From assembly GCA_030435675.1 (NCBI GenBank), contig CM059625.1, positions 7,440,001 through 7,504,000 on the forward strand: a stretch of 64,000 bases of DNA, read 5' to 3'. Origin of the DNA: Steinernema hermaphroditum. Its lineage: Eukaryota; Nematoda; Chromadorea; Rhabditida; Steinernematidae. Positions 1 to 11,102 of this stretch are shown piece after piece. Under the pieces are notes generated by a model. The model did no database searches. It saw only the letters and a list, made by a program, of their open reading frames with translations, and had not been told where the DNA came from. Position 1 is the first letter of the stretch, and the number at the start of each line of letters is the position of its first letter. The position numbers and the translations under genes are program-made.

Positions 1-280
1 TGTTGTATTTTTGAACTTGCAGGCATGCTATTCAATTGTCTTCCATAAAAAAACCTAGTCAACAGCTGTTAGATTGAAAATATGATATTGTTACAATGAT
101 TCGCGTTACATGTTATATTGCGAGATCGCGACGTTTTTTTTTGTTTTTTCTTTTCGTTTTATTTATGAAAAGTCTGTTCTTAACTTTGAAATTTGCAAAC
201 GTGTTTTCAAATCATATTAATACCGGCGCGTCTGGTTTTGCTAATTCCTAATTTAGTATGCTAATCTTCTTTATCATCTT

Positions 281-291
281 TCGCTTTTCAG
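281..291 (+). promoter_or_regulatory. Probable trans-splice acceptor upstream of ALG3
   Basis: A pyrimidine-rich 3' splice site ending in TTTTCAG lies 19 bases before the ALG3 start codon with no convincing upstream exon. This is the usual position of a nematode spliced-leader acceptor. The preceding 280 bases are AT-rich and show no gene. Confidence 0.5.
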
Positions 292-310
292 AACCTTTTC
301 CTCTCTCCAA

Positions 311-1942
311 ATGGGATGCAGTCTCTTCCAGAGCTGCGTAAGGACGCTCTTCACTGTTAATTCGTTCGGGTTCTTTGTCGTCGCATCGTTGCTGACAATA
401 GCGGAGGTTCTCGTGACTTTCGGAGTGATTCGCTATGTTCCATGTACGTTACTTTTGTTTTTCGACGCGCTTGTTAAATATAAACCCTCTAGATACGGAA
501 ATCGACTGGTCCACATATATGCAGCAGGTGGAATGCTACTTAAATGGCACACGTAACTATGCTCTCATCACCGGAGACACTGGTCCAATAGTGTACGTTT
601 TCCTCGTCATATTTTCTTTATGTTTTTTGGAGATTTCAGGTATCCAGCGGGTCACCTTTTTATATTCCGCTTTTTGTACTCATTAACTGAGAACGGGACA
701 AATATTTCACGTGCTCAGTATATCTTTGGAGGGCTCTACATTTTGACAATTTTGCTTGTCTTTAGAATATACGCAAAGACCAGATCTGTTTGTCATGCAT
801 TGCACAAATTCTTTAATTGGGACGGCTCATTTAGATTCCACCATTTGTGCTGGTTTTGCTGTGTTGTACGTCTTACCGAATCCATTCGATTTTTATGCTT
901 CGGCTCTTCAACGACCCTGTGGCTATGTTCTTGCTGTACCTGGCGATCAATTTCCTCATTAGCCAACAATGGTTTTTGGGATGCGTTTTGTACAGCCTTG
1001 CGGTATCAGTTAAGATGAACATTCTTCTCTTCGCTCCAGCACTGTTCTTCATTTTGCTGTTTAGCAATGGGATTTTTCTTACGGCGTTTTATTTATCCGT
1101 GTGTGCTGCCGTACAGGTATTCTTTGCTTTTACGCTACATTATATAACGTTAAGTTACGTTTTAGGTTGTTATAGCTGCTCCATTTTTGATACACGATCC
1201 GCTCTCATACGTAATGAGAAGCTTCGAGTTGGGTCGTGTTTTTATGTACAAGTGGACCGTTAACTGGCGAATTCTGCCCGAAAGTGTGTTTTTGGACAAG
1301 CGCATCCATTTGGTCTTGCTATTACTGCATGTTGTGGTGTTGCTTGTTTTTGCTTTCAAGATGTGGTTCCGGTAAAGAAAGCTGTGTTGTTCTTGCCTTT
1401 ACCTGTCATTTCAGATCGCAAGGAGGTTTACTGCTACTTTTGCGGAATTTTGCTTATGGTCCGAGAACTCGTATTGGCATTCAGGATGCTCTGTATGCGT
1501 TATTCACTTCGAACTTAATTGGCATAACCTTTGCCCGTTCTTTGCATTACCAGTTTTATAGTTGGTATTTTCACTCCCTTCCTTTTATTCTCTTCATCAA
1601 CATGTATCGGATGGAGGACGCTTATGGAAAAAAGTTAGCAATTTTACATAAATCATTACCTGTTCTATGAGAATCTTTCTAGAGATGGAGAAGGAACACC
1701 GACTGTACCCTGGAAAGGCATTATTTTGCGGTACTAACGTATCAACTTCTACAGGTCTTACCGTTAGAATATTTAGGGTTGCGATATTGTTGGGAATTGA
1801 GTATTGCTGGAACGTGTATCCGTCAACGGTTTTCAGTTCGGGTCTGTTGCATGTTCTCCATGCTCTAATTTTTGTGGTACTCGTACTCACACGAGAGCGA
1901 AGTCCTGTTCCTCATTCGCGCAAAGGCAAGAAAGCCCTTTAA
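311..1942 (+). CDS. alg3: ALG3, Dol-P-Man:Man5GlcNAc2-PP-Dol alpha-1,3-mannosyltransferase
   Basis: ER-membrane enzyme of the N-glycan pathway (glycosyltransferase family 58). It adds the first mannose from dolichol-phosphate-mannose to the lipid-linked Man5 oligosaccharide on the lumenal side. Six or more exons join into a polytopic protein of roughly 430 residues. Recognisable family blocks include TGDTGPIVY followed across an intron by [12 protein letters not shown], a block around [44 protein letters not shown] and a late CWNVYPST. The Pro-Ala-Gly-His block and the [13 protein letters not shown] block are typical of ALG3. The start at 311 follows a splice-leader-like acceptor and precedes a hydrophobic first segment. 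The last exon runs open to a TAA at 1940-1942. Some internal intron borders were inferred from frame only. Confidence 0.93.
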
Positions 1943-2518
1943 AGAGGAGGAGTGCAGTAATTTATTATTTGAGTTACGTGCTGTTTATATCCTATTTAGG
2001 TTATAGTAACTTATTGTGTTGGTTATTTGTTAATTAATATTTCACATGTAATAAAAGTTGGTGTCATATCAGTGTATCTTGTGTATGAGAATGACCACCA
2101 GTGGTCGGTTGCGCGAAGCGGGAGCCGCCAGTGCAACTACGGTAGTGGTGCTATTCGTGCAGCGGAAGCGAGTGGCATAGTAGCAAGGCGAACATCATTT
2201 GTTTTAATAGCCTATCCCGAATATCTTTTTCCATGAAACACGAAAGTTTTATCGGAACCATGCCCTAAGGCACGCTGCGGTTGATGACGATCACTTTCCA
2301 AGGACGAGATCAAGGGATGACCAGTTATGAAAATGTTGATGTGAATTTCGTGTTGGTACTGGAAGAAAAGTGATCACTTTACGATGAACGAAGCTACATC
2401 AAGCCGGTATTAAAGTTGAATGCTGGTTTTGACTTCCGTGGAAGGATGGATACTGCGCGGCCGATTGAAAGCTTCAGCATTACCCATTCATTTGCTTTCA
2501 TTTCAGATTTTCGAAGAT
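1943..2518 (+). other. Spacer between ALG3 and the TauE/SafE gene
   Basis: No gene recognised. An AATAAA at 2050-2055 could serve as the ALG3 poly(A) signal. A CTTTCATTTCAG acceptor near 2506 lies 13 bases before the next start codon and probably accepts a spliced leader. The ORFs here have no coding features. Confidence 0.5.
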
Positions 2519-4133
2519 ATGAAGACTGTCGATGTTTTCACCGGCACATCATTGGTGACAACATCTGTTCGGAAGCATACCCTTCAGCGCTTCTTCAGGA
2601 AGTATTTTCTAGAAGGTTGCTTGTTGTCCGTGTTACAATGCAACGTGTCTTATAATTTAGGACAAAAGTTCGCTGATGAAGTGCTTGTTACGGACGTCTC
2701 GCCGACAGTTCCCATCGATGTACGATTATTCCGTAAATATTATAAAGTCATCGGATTTCTTATTCCGATGTGTTTCTTCCATATCCTGTGGTGGATTCTT
2801 GCCTTCCGATATGACTTATTCTCGCGGTTTGCAACCAGATGGGAAATGCCACTTACGATGGTTCTAGGTGCTACGGTGGCAGGTAATGAAGTGAGTTTTG
2901 TTTCATCATGCTCAGCTTGGTTTTCAGGAATGACCAGCGAAGGTGGTGGAGCCGTGGCGTTTCCAGTTATGACACTGCTTTTGAAGATCGATCCAGTTGT
3001 AGCGAAAGACTTTTCACTTATGATACAGTCTTGTGGTAGGCAAAACCCTGAATTACGCAATTATGCTGCACGATTACAGGTATGACATCCGCTGCATTCA
3101 CGATAATTTGGATGGGCATCGCCCTTGAGTGGAGAGCAATCCTAGTGTGTTCGTTGGGTGCTACAATCGGTTGTGTTTTCGGACTTCAGTACATTGACGG
3201 ACTTATCACAGGTAGGCTTCTTTTTTTAACGTTTGCGCTGAGCACCGAATCTTTCTGTGCAAGTTAGCTGTACAAGATCAATTTATCCAATATCATGTGC
3301 AATGATCTTGTTAGTCTCCACCCATTATTTAGCCGCCGTCAAGAAAATGATGTTTATCAGTGTATGGTTTTCTTTTGGTCTCGCCTTGTGGTTACTTAAT
3401 ACTCAGAAGAAAAGGTGTACGTTTGATTCTATTCGAAATATTTCCCCATGGAAATTAATGGTCCTATTGGTAACTGGATTCGTTGGAGGTAACTGTATAT
3501 ATATGTTTAGTATTTACCTCTATATTTTTAGGTATTTGCACTTCCTTTGCTGGCTCCGGAGTAGATATTTGTTCATTTTCAATCCTTACGCTTCTTTTTC
3601 GTGTTAGCGAGAAGGTTGCAACTCCCACTTCTGTTGTCCTAATGGCCGTGAATACATGCGTCGGATTCTTCTGGCGTCAATTAATTATGGGAGATGTTTC
3701 TGACTTAGCATGGGAGTATTGGTTAGATAAATATGGTTGTACGTCTAGTATTTATCAATTTTAGGTCTATTTCTGTTCCTGTTGTAGTGGTTTGTGCACC
3801 ATTAGGCTCCTTGTTGGCTTCACATTTCCACCGGTTAACATTAGCCGCATTTGTTTACGTCTTAGAAGTGCTTGCTGTTGTTGGGTACCTCCTCACTGGT
3901 CCTTCTTTAATCGTAGGATGGTAATTTTATTATCCAGCTGACGTAATTTATTTCAGATGATTGCAATTGGAGTAGGGATTATATTCTTTTCTTTCTTGTT
4001 CTTTTATTGCCTTATGGATATTGGCCATACCGTTAGTCAAGAATTAGTGCAAGAGAAGAATAAATCAATCCTGACAAGCATGGATGGTGAAGTGAAATCC
4101 GTCCTCATCCAGCCTGCTCGGCGATGTGGCTAA
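2519..4133 (+). CDS. TauE/SafE-family (DUF81) multi-pass membrane carrier
   Basis: Likely transporter of the sulfite exporter TauE/SafE family, which nematodes carry as several poorly characterised paralogues. The substrate here is unknown. The start follows a probable trans-splice acceptor. A 45-nt intron joins FRKYFLEG to QKFADEV in frame. About eight or nine hydrophobic spans follow, with the first family half around MTSEGGGAVAFPVMTLLL and TSAAFTIIWMGIALEW, and the second half repeating the pattern at GICTSFAGSGVDICSF and TPTSVVLMAVNTCVGFFW. The two related halves, each with a Gly-rich entry and a small-residue helix, are the family signature. The protein ends in a short charged tail at TAA 4131-4133. 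Length is about 440 residues, normal for the animal members. Confidence 0.8.
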
Positions 4134-4746
4134 CTTAAGTCTATTTCGATGGCGTCCAGGCTACAGTAGTATCTTTCTACAAATAATTTATTATATTATG
4201 TATTTGTATATATAGGTCGTGTGATTAAAGAAACTCGACATTTTTGTAGATTTCGATGTTGACAATAGCTGTACATGACATGCCTTCTTATAATCGATCT
4301 TATAATCATGTGTTTTGGATTTCTGAGATCGCCTAGAGATGAACCCGTTGCACATTTACGTAAGCATGGAAGAAGAACTGTGGTTCTTCACATATCCCAA
4401 TTCAATGCCTTTCAAACAAAGTCTTTTCGTGGCTGCCAAGCCATGAAAGCCGTGCAGTGAAACCAATTTGAAACGGGGCTCTCACAGCGAATCGAGCCGT
4501 TTCGGACTACGGAGTGTTGGAAGTTATGCTGTGACGCTTTTGAGTCGTTGTGAACGGGATGGACGCGTCCAAGACTTGCTTTTCCGTCCGCCTTTTATCT
4601 TGTTCCATTCTGCCCACAGTGGTATTCATATTCTATACGCTTCCACCGGCTGCCACTTTCTTTCTGTATTGCGTTTGCACTTATAGATAGACGCTGTCAG
4701 TAGACGCTTTAGAACCCTCTGTTTTCAGACAGTTACTCAAACCACA
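4134..4746 (+). other. Spacer upstream of SEC61 alpha
   Basis: About 610 bases with no supported gene. The last part holds CTCTGTTTTCAG ending at 4728, 18 bases before the SEC61 start codon, best read as a spliced-leader acceptor. A short ORF at 4275-4460 has no homology that I recognise. Confidence 0.45.
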
Positions 4747-6356
4747 ATGGGAATAAAGTTTCTGGAATTCGTAAAACCCTTCTGTGGCTTCGTGCCGGAG
4801 GTTTCGAAGCCAGAGCGTAAGATTCAGTTCCGCGAGAAGGTGCTATGGACAGCCATTACGCTGTTCGTCTTCCTCGTTTGCTGTCAAATTCCCCTCTTCG
4901 GTAGGTTTTGAACGCTCCTGGAGCCGCGATCACGGTCGTTTTATAGGAATCATGTCCACCGAAAGTGCCGATCCTCTCTATTGGCTTCGTGTTATCCTTG
5001 CTTCGAACAGAGGAACACTCATGGAGCTTGGAATCTCCCCAATTGTGACCTCCGGAATGATTATGCAGCTTTTGGCTGGTGCTAAGATCATTGAAGTTGG
5101 TGATTCTCCCAAGGAACGTGCTCTCTTCAACGGAGCTCAGAAATGTAATGGAATTACTTCCTGCTATGCGAGGTTAATCTTTTTGGTTTAGTGTTCGGAA
5201 TGCTTATTACTATCGGACAAGCCATTGTCTATGTCGTGTCTGGAATGTACGGAGACCCATCTGAAATCGGTGCTGGAATTTGCCTTCTTATCGTCATCCA
5301 GCTGGTTTTCGCCGGTCTTATCGTTCTTCTTCTCGATGAGCTTCTGCAGAAGGGATACGGTCTTGGATCTGGAATCTCACTTTTCATTGCCACCAATATC
5401 TGTGAAACTATCGTCTGGAAAGCTTTCTCGCCCACTACCATCAATTCGGGACGTGGAACTGAGTTCGAGGGCGCCGTCATTGCGCTCTTCCACCTTCTTG
5501 CCACACGCTCTGATAAGGTGCGCGCCCTGCGTGAGGCCTTCTATCGTCAGAACCTCCCCAATCTGATGAATCTTTTGGCCACTATCCTCGTCTTCGCCGT
5601 CGTTATCTACTTCCAGGTAACTATCCAAACTTCCGAGCGACCAATTAATCTTTCGCTTTAGGGATTCCGCGTTGATTTGCCTATCAAGAGCTCCCGTTAC
5701 CGCGGACAATACAGCTCCTACCCTATCAAGCTTTTCTACACCAGCAACATCCCTATTATCCTCCAGTCCGCTCTTGTCTCGAACCTCTTTGTGATCTCGC
5801 AGATGCTCTCTTCCAAGTTCGGAGGAAACATTCTCGTTAGCATTCTGGGAACATGGTCTGATGCGTCAGGAGGTTACCGTAGTTTCCCTACTGGTGGCAT
5901 CTGCTACTACCTCTCGCCTCCCGACTCCTTTGGACAAATGCTTACTGACCCCATCCACTGCATCGTCTACATCGTATTCATGCTTGGATCATGCGCTTTC
6001 TTCTCGAAGACTTGGATCGACGTGTCCGGTTCCAGCGCTAAGGACGTTGCCAAACAACTCAAAGAGCAACAGATGATCATGCGCGGACACCGCGAGAAGT
6101 CCATGATTCATGAGCTCAACAGATACATCCCTACGGCCGCTGCTTTTGGTGGCCTTTGCATCGGAGCTCTCTCCGTCACAGCCGATTTTATGGGTAATCA
6201 AACTTACAGCTCTTAGTGAGTCATTGCTCTGTGGTTTCAGGTGCGATCGGAAGCGGTACAGGAATTCTGCTCGCTGTCACCATCATCTACCAGTACTTCG
6301 AAATCTTCGTCAAAGAGCAACAAGACATGGGTGGCCTCACAGGCATGTTCTTCTAA
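4747..6356 (+). CDS. sec61a: SEC61 alpha, protein-conducting channel subunit
   Basis: Central pore subunit of the ER translocon, which passes nascent chains into the ER with the SEC61 beta and gamma subunits. The model has five exons with four introns of about 46 nt (first at 4901-4946) and encodes about 473 residues, the standard length. The N-terminus begins [19 protein letters not shown], and the chain is almost unchanged from other animals throughout. Examples are [18 protein letters not shown] in the plug/TM2 region, [19 protein letters not shown], the basic cytosolic loop with [36 protein letters not shown] and the C-terminal [13 protein letters not shown]. The stop is TAA at 6354-6356 and AATAAA follows at 6503-6508. 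This is the best-conserved gene in the window. Confidence 0.98.
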
Positions 6357-6633
6357 GCTCTTTCACTGTGTACAGAATTTTCCCTCTTGTTGACTGGTCG
6401 CGTCTTTTGTTGACGCCTTTTTTAGCGAAGGTCGTTCGCTGTTTCCGTTGTTGTGCATACTGTTCAAAGTGAGTTGATTCAATGTAACTTATTTCGTCAG
6501 ATAATAAAATATTAAAATGGTGCGGTTGAACAACCAGACGCGTTCTACGTATGCAAAACACATGACTGAGATTATCATAATTCTATGGGAATCGAATCTG
6601 TGAAAAAGAGAAGAGACGAAATTACATCGAGGG
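6357..6633 (+). other. Short spacer and SEC61 3' UTR
   Basis: 277 bases between SEC61 and the next plus-strand gene. AATAAA at 6503-6508 is the likely poly(A) signal. The spacing is compatible with a nematode operon, but no clear U-rich element was identified. Confidence 0.4.
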
Positions 6634-8333
6634 ATGTGGTCGCCGCAACTGTTCATATTTCTCTCGGTAGTGGTAAGAGGTAGAGTGCTATATATCACAA
6701 CTGTGATATATATGTTCCAGGGATGTATAAGTACCTCTCGAATAGAGAGGCGGAGTATTCAGTCGTCTTCTGAGAGGTGAGTTCTCTTTTCACACCTCTC
6801 AAAAATGTGCGAGTTCAGCATCGAGATTGATCCCATTCGGCAATGGAATCAGATACACATGTCTCACATCAAGAATGCGTTTTCCAACAGAAAGAACTTT
6901 GCGTGTCCTAAGGTGAAGGAACGTTTTCACACGGGGGAGACGACAGCGGATCTTTCTCCCGAAGATATCGAAGTCGTTGCGGCAATGGGAGATGCCATTT
7001 CAGTTACGAGTGACCTGCTCTCGCGTCTTATAAATTGTGTTTAGACTGGGCTGGGCTTGTGGCCAAATGCTGAAATTGAGTTCCGCGGTGCGGTGTTCTC
7101 TATCGGCGGAGATGCCAACATCGATGGGCTCGTTACGATACCGAGTAGGTGGCAAAAGCTGTAACATGTAAGACCCCATTTTGTGTAGATATCCTCGCTG
7201 AGTTCGCCCACAAGGACTTGGCAGGAGTTTCGCATGGAATGGGGACCATCGATATTCTGCCCGAGCATCAGTTCAATGTTGCCCAAACGGGAGCTAGAAC
7301 AAATGACATACCCTCACAGGTAATGCAATATTGCGGAAAAAATGAAGTGAGGCTGGGTACTTTTCTAAACATCGTATCCTTGTTTTATGTTTTCCATTAA
7401 TCACGAATATTATAGGCGGAAATGTTGGTGAAACGCATTCATAACTTTTACGATGACAACGAGTACATAGACAAATGGATCCTTATTATCATCACTATCG
7501 GCACCGAAGAGATATGCCAAGATTGCGATGCACCAAATATCGATCAGCTGCGCAGAGGGATCATGATTTTGAAGCGAAACCTTCCGAAAGCATTGGTTGT
7601 TATCATCGGACCGATCCACGTTGCGAAGTCTTCTCATTTAACGTATAATCTTCTTAAGTGAGTTTTCAATTGAACTCCTTTATGATACGATGTTTAGACC
7701 GCGATGTTCGTGCATGCAGTCGATGACCAACTTCGCCGTCAGAGAACTGCAACAAAAGTGGAAAGAGTCGTTCTTCATCCTGGAGAGAGAGTTCGCTCAA
7801 CGCAACTATCCGACATTCGGTCTTCTTACTCTACCAAGCCTTAGCATAACGTCTAGGCATCCAGAACAACTTTTTGTTGTCGAGAAGCCACTCCTCAACA
7901 GAAAGGGACACACATATGCGGCCAAATGGCTGTGGAATCGTCTGATCAGTGGACCCAAATTTAACATATCAAAAAGTCAATTGTCCACGGACTCCTACTT
8001 CTGTCCTTCCTTGGTTTGTTTGGTCCATTTGTGTGGAAAGGTATGATCTTCTTGTAGAGTTGTCCGTATTTTCGGACAATAGCAAACTGGGAGCAGTGTT
8101 TGACAATGACAAATGAGGACTACGGTCGACTTTACCAGAATATTCCTACGGAAAAGAACAGTACGACGAAACCTACTGATGCAAGGCGAGAATTTATGCA
8201 AAGGAATATCATCCTCGTCATTGGTGCACTCGTGTTTGTATCGACTCTGTCGGTAGCCACACTCGCTACTATGTTTTACATTCATGGCTTGAAAGCCACT
8301 AAGGGTCGGTTCGACATGATCCAAGGCGTTTAA
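6634..8333 (+). CDS. PLB1-type GDSL/SGNH lipase homologue, probably catalytically dead
   Basis: Homologue of membrane-anchored phospholipase B1-type SGNH hydrolases. A 39-nt first exon (6634-6672, MWSPQLFIFLSVV) joined through a 48-nt intron to the exon at 6721-6776 gives a signal peptide, and a 42-nt intron then leads to 6819. Family landmarks are EDIEVVAAMGDA (block I), FRGAVFSIGGDAN (block II), WILIIITIGTEEIC (block III) and NRKGHTYAAKWLWNRL (block V). A transmembrane anchor around NIILVIGALVFVSTLSV precedes a short tail ending at 8333. The usual catalytic residues are missing: GDS is GDA, GGND is GTEE and the Asp-x-x-His site is Glu-Lys-Pro-Leu. The fold is intact and introns are in frame, so this looks like a pseudoenzyme and not a decayed gene. 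Its role is unknown. Confidence 0.8.
6689..6712. repeat. Perfect 11-bp inverted repeat in the first intron of the lipase-like gene
   Basis: Arms at 6689-6699 and 6702-6712 (TATATATCACA and its complement) with a 2-base centre. It could be a palindromic protein-binding site or a chance AT-rich palindrome. It overlaps the intron just before the splice acceptor at 6720. Confidence 0.6.
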
Positions 8334-8418
8334 AGCTTGTACAAATCTAATTTTAAGATTCAAATCACGTTCTAATGTGTTAAATATTTTTACTAAACAA
8401 TGACTCATGAAATTTTAA

Positions 8419-8731
8419 TTAAACACGACGCATTGTATGATATGAGAATACACATACATGATCTATTCTACAGAACAACCCTCCAGCAAGCATAATATTG
8501 GACCATGCAAAGCAAATCTGGATCGGCAGTTTCATTTCCGATTCATGAGAACTTTCCGGTAAAAATTTAACATCATCATATTTGCCATATAAGTAAAACC
8601 GACAAGTGAGCAAATGACGAATAGCCTTTAGTACACTCCTCGGCAGCGAATGAATCAACCAGATCTCTACGACCCCTGGATCCCAGATTTTCAGCAGTTC
8701 GACGTTTCTATGCACACGAAGGAGCTGTTTG
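8419..8731 (-). CDS. Unassigned ORF, possible last exon of DPH2
   Basis: Open frame without an early ATG, ending in ...SYHTMRRV and a stop at 8419. It begins just after a CTCGCAG acceptor. The upstream DPH2 reading frame meets a GTAAAA donor exactly at its apparent stop. Splicing across 8732-8820 would extend DPH2 in frame by about 100 residues, with hydrophobic stretches such as VEIWLIHSLP and CFAWSNIMLAGGLF. Known DPH2 proteins end close to the upstream stop, so this may instead be a separate gene, an alternative exon, or 3' UTR. I recognise no domain. Confidence 0.3.
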
Positions 8732-8816
8732 CTGCGAGCTTAAACTCTTTATAGGGAAAAAATCTAACAGTAACAAAAAGAAATCAACAATTAACTGATC
8801 AATAAAAAACAGCATT

Positions 8817-10556
8817 TTACCTGCCTGGTTCGTTTTGATATTCTGCAGCAATCCCGCTTCGACCTTCTTCTAATACAAGACTTGATTGGCCATTATCACA
8901 AGACCCATCCAACCCTTTCCAAGTGCGTTCATTAAAGTAATCGCCTAAATCAGTTCAATTAAGATATAAGAGAAGCCAACATTGTCTAACCAGCAGAATA
9001 AACAGCAACCTGCTTTGATCCATCTTTAGAGCTTTCATCATCGACAACGTGGGTCGTTCTAATACGCCCGGTAACGAGACTAACATCTGCATCGTCATCC
9101 CCAAGTTCTCCTATTTCGTCTGGAACAATAACGATGAACGAACATTACGTATTTCTTCCTACCTTTCAAGCAATCCGAAAAGTCAGGAGTCCAACCAGAG
9201 CCGCACATCCAGTCCTTCGATGGATTCAATGCATTTTCTGCCTCAAAAAAGCAGACGATGGGCCGATAGTAATCAGCAGTATTCAGCATGACTCCGTACG
9301 GACAAGATAGTAAAACGAAAACATCAACATCGGTAGCAAAATTCGCAAGCTTTGCAACATTAAGCTGTAATAAGGAGTATGAAATGAAAACATTCTACAG
9401 CGAAAAGTACCTTGCCCACGGATATGACGTACAACTGTTTCTGCGATGCCTTGCAGAGCGCGCGCATCCGATCAACAGACTCACGATGCCCCTTTACGCC
9501 AAGAGTTCCAATTACCAAAGCAACTGTCCTCGCATCGCGAACTTTTTCAGTCAGCAAAAGACGCTTTCTCAAATGACGGCTGTATACCATGGATCTAAAA
9601 TGAGCATCTTAATTAAGTGAAGTACAGACGGTTAGAACTTACGACTCAGTTTCAAGTTTCTGTAGCAAAGGATTAAAATGCACGACACCAGTACAGCTCG
9701 GATACGTCATGAGCCAAAGGGTTGATAACGGGCTTTCATTCAAACCAACAAAGAACAAGATATATTCTTTTGAAGATCTAACAACGTCTGGCACGCTCCG
9801 ACCGAATTTCTGGAACTCAGCATCACGTGAAACAACGCATGCAACAACGTTATGTTCTGGTAAGCTTCTTCTGCATTCGGCAACAATTTGATCTGTAAGA
9901 AGAAGAATGAGTACAAAACATCGAAGAGCACAAGAAACCTGTTGAATCGGAAAACAAAGTGTCCACCAAAACAACTAGATCCCTGCAGTCCGAACACGAT
10001 TTAACTTGATCCAGTAGTGAAGACCTCAGAGAATCATTCGATACAGAGAGATTTCCAAAAATGTATAGCACAGGCAGCTTGTCAGAAGGATCGCTAAGAC
10101 AGGCATCGCCGAAGTGAATTAAGCAGTCTGTATTTGCATGCTCAGCAGCAATGTGATCGACGCAGCAGCTGAAACAGCTTTTTTTGAAAAACCTCTCATT
10201 TCAGCAAAACATACCTTCTGTATGAAGTATCTGCTAAAACAAACGTTTTCGCTGTAGTTGCACGTTCAATTTCAGCGGAGAGAAATGGTGCAAGTCCCAA
10301 ATAGGCGTCCGGAAATTGTAACGCAACACGTTTAAACCCGCGTTCACGGATCCACTCTCCACATCTGTCGATTTGCAAGAAAGTTCGCTTTTCCTCTTCT
10401 GAAAATTTCTAAAAGAAAAATTGTAGCGAATAAATGTGACTGTCATTAAAAACGTACAGACAGTAGATCACAAACAAGCTCGTCGACTTTGCTCAATACA
10501 GCCCCTGTTGTCTCTTCAACATGGTCGTCCGAATAAAGTTTCGGTGGAGCTGTCAT
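8817..10556 (-). CDS. dph2: DPH2, diphthamide biosynthesis subunit 2
   Basis: Partner of DPH1 in the first step of diphthamide synthesis on the elongation factor 2 histidine, which transfers the aminocarboxypropyl group from S-adenosylmethionine. The start is ATG 10556-10554 ([15 protein letters not shown]). The chain then shows the family block [18 protein letters not shown], a first Cys region [20 protein letters not shown] made by an in-frame splice, [13 protein letters not shown]-like [45 protein letters not shown], the late cysteine in [12 protein letters not shown], and a C-terminal GRSGIAAEY close to the stop at 8819-8817. These blocks in this order distinguish DPH2 from DPH1. It is divergent from the exonuclease gene upstream. 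The C-terminus may be extended by splicing (see the ORF at 8419-8731). Confidence 0.92.
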
Positions 10557-11102
10557 TGCGAAGAAACTGAAGAAAACAATTTACGTCTAATAGCACGTAG
10601 ATGAATGTTCCTGCCCGGAGATGCTTCCTTGTGTGGATAAGGAGCATAACAATGTTTGCCAACCGACTCATTATATTCACGAAGTATGCAGGAAATTCGA
10701 TATTTACGCCCGCGAAATACGCTACAAAACAGACATTTGCACCATATAATACATATGAAGAGCAGGAGAAAGGAATGACTAGAATGCGACTACTCGACTG
10801 ATCACCGTCAGGAAATCATCGAAACAGTTCAGGATTCGAAGTCCGAAATGATCGGATGAATCTTCAGTCGGAGCGCTCAATAGTATAAATTGTAGAATAA
10901 GTCCCACAACGAAAAATGGAAATTAACTGATTCTGGCGACGTTGCAACGGTAGGATGAAGCAGACAGAACCAGGCGTCGGCAGACTCTGTGGGTGGTCGT
11001 CGCTAGAGATAGCAGCTCTGCTCGCACTGTCTTGTGCGTATTGTTTTAGCACGTCCGCACCCTGTAAACAGCAGAAGTGAGAAACGTGATATTTCAGCTG
11101 TG
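10557..11102. promoter_or_regulatory. Divergent intergenic region between DPH2 and the exonuclease gene
   Basis: About 545 bases separate the two start codons, which point away from each other, so both promoters should lie here. A GATATTTCAG acceptor ends at 11097, five bases before the exonuclease ATG, and is a probable spliced-leader site. No internal gene is supported. Confidence 0.5.

Noticed and set aside
8041..8057. 17-nt GT...AG segment as an ultra-short intron in the lipase-like gene
   Set aside because: A normal 47-nt intron (8011-8057) joins FCPSL to SCPYFRT in frame and fits the family better.
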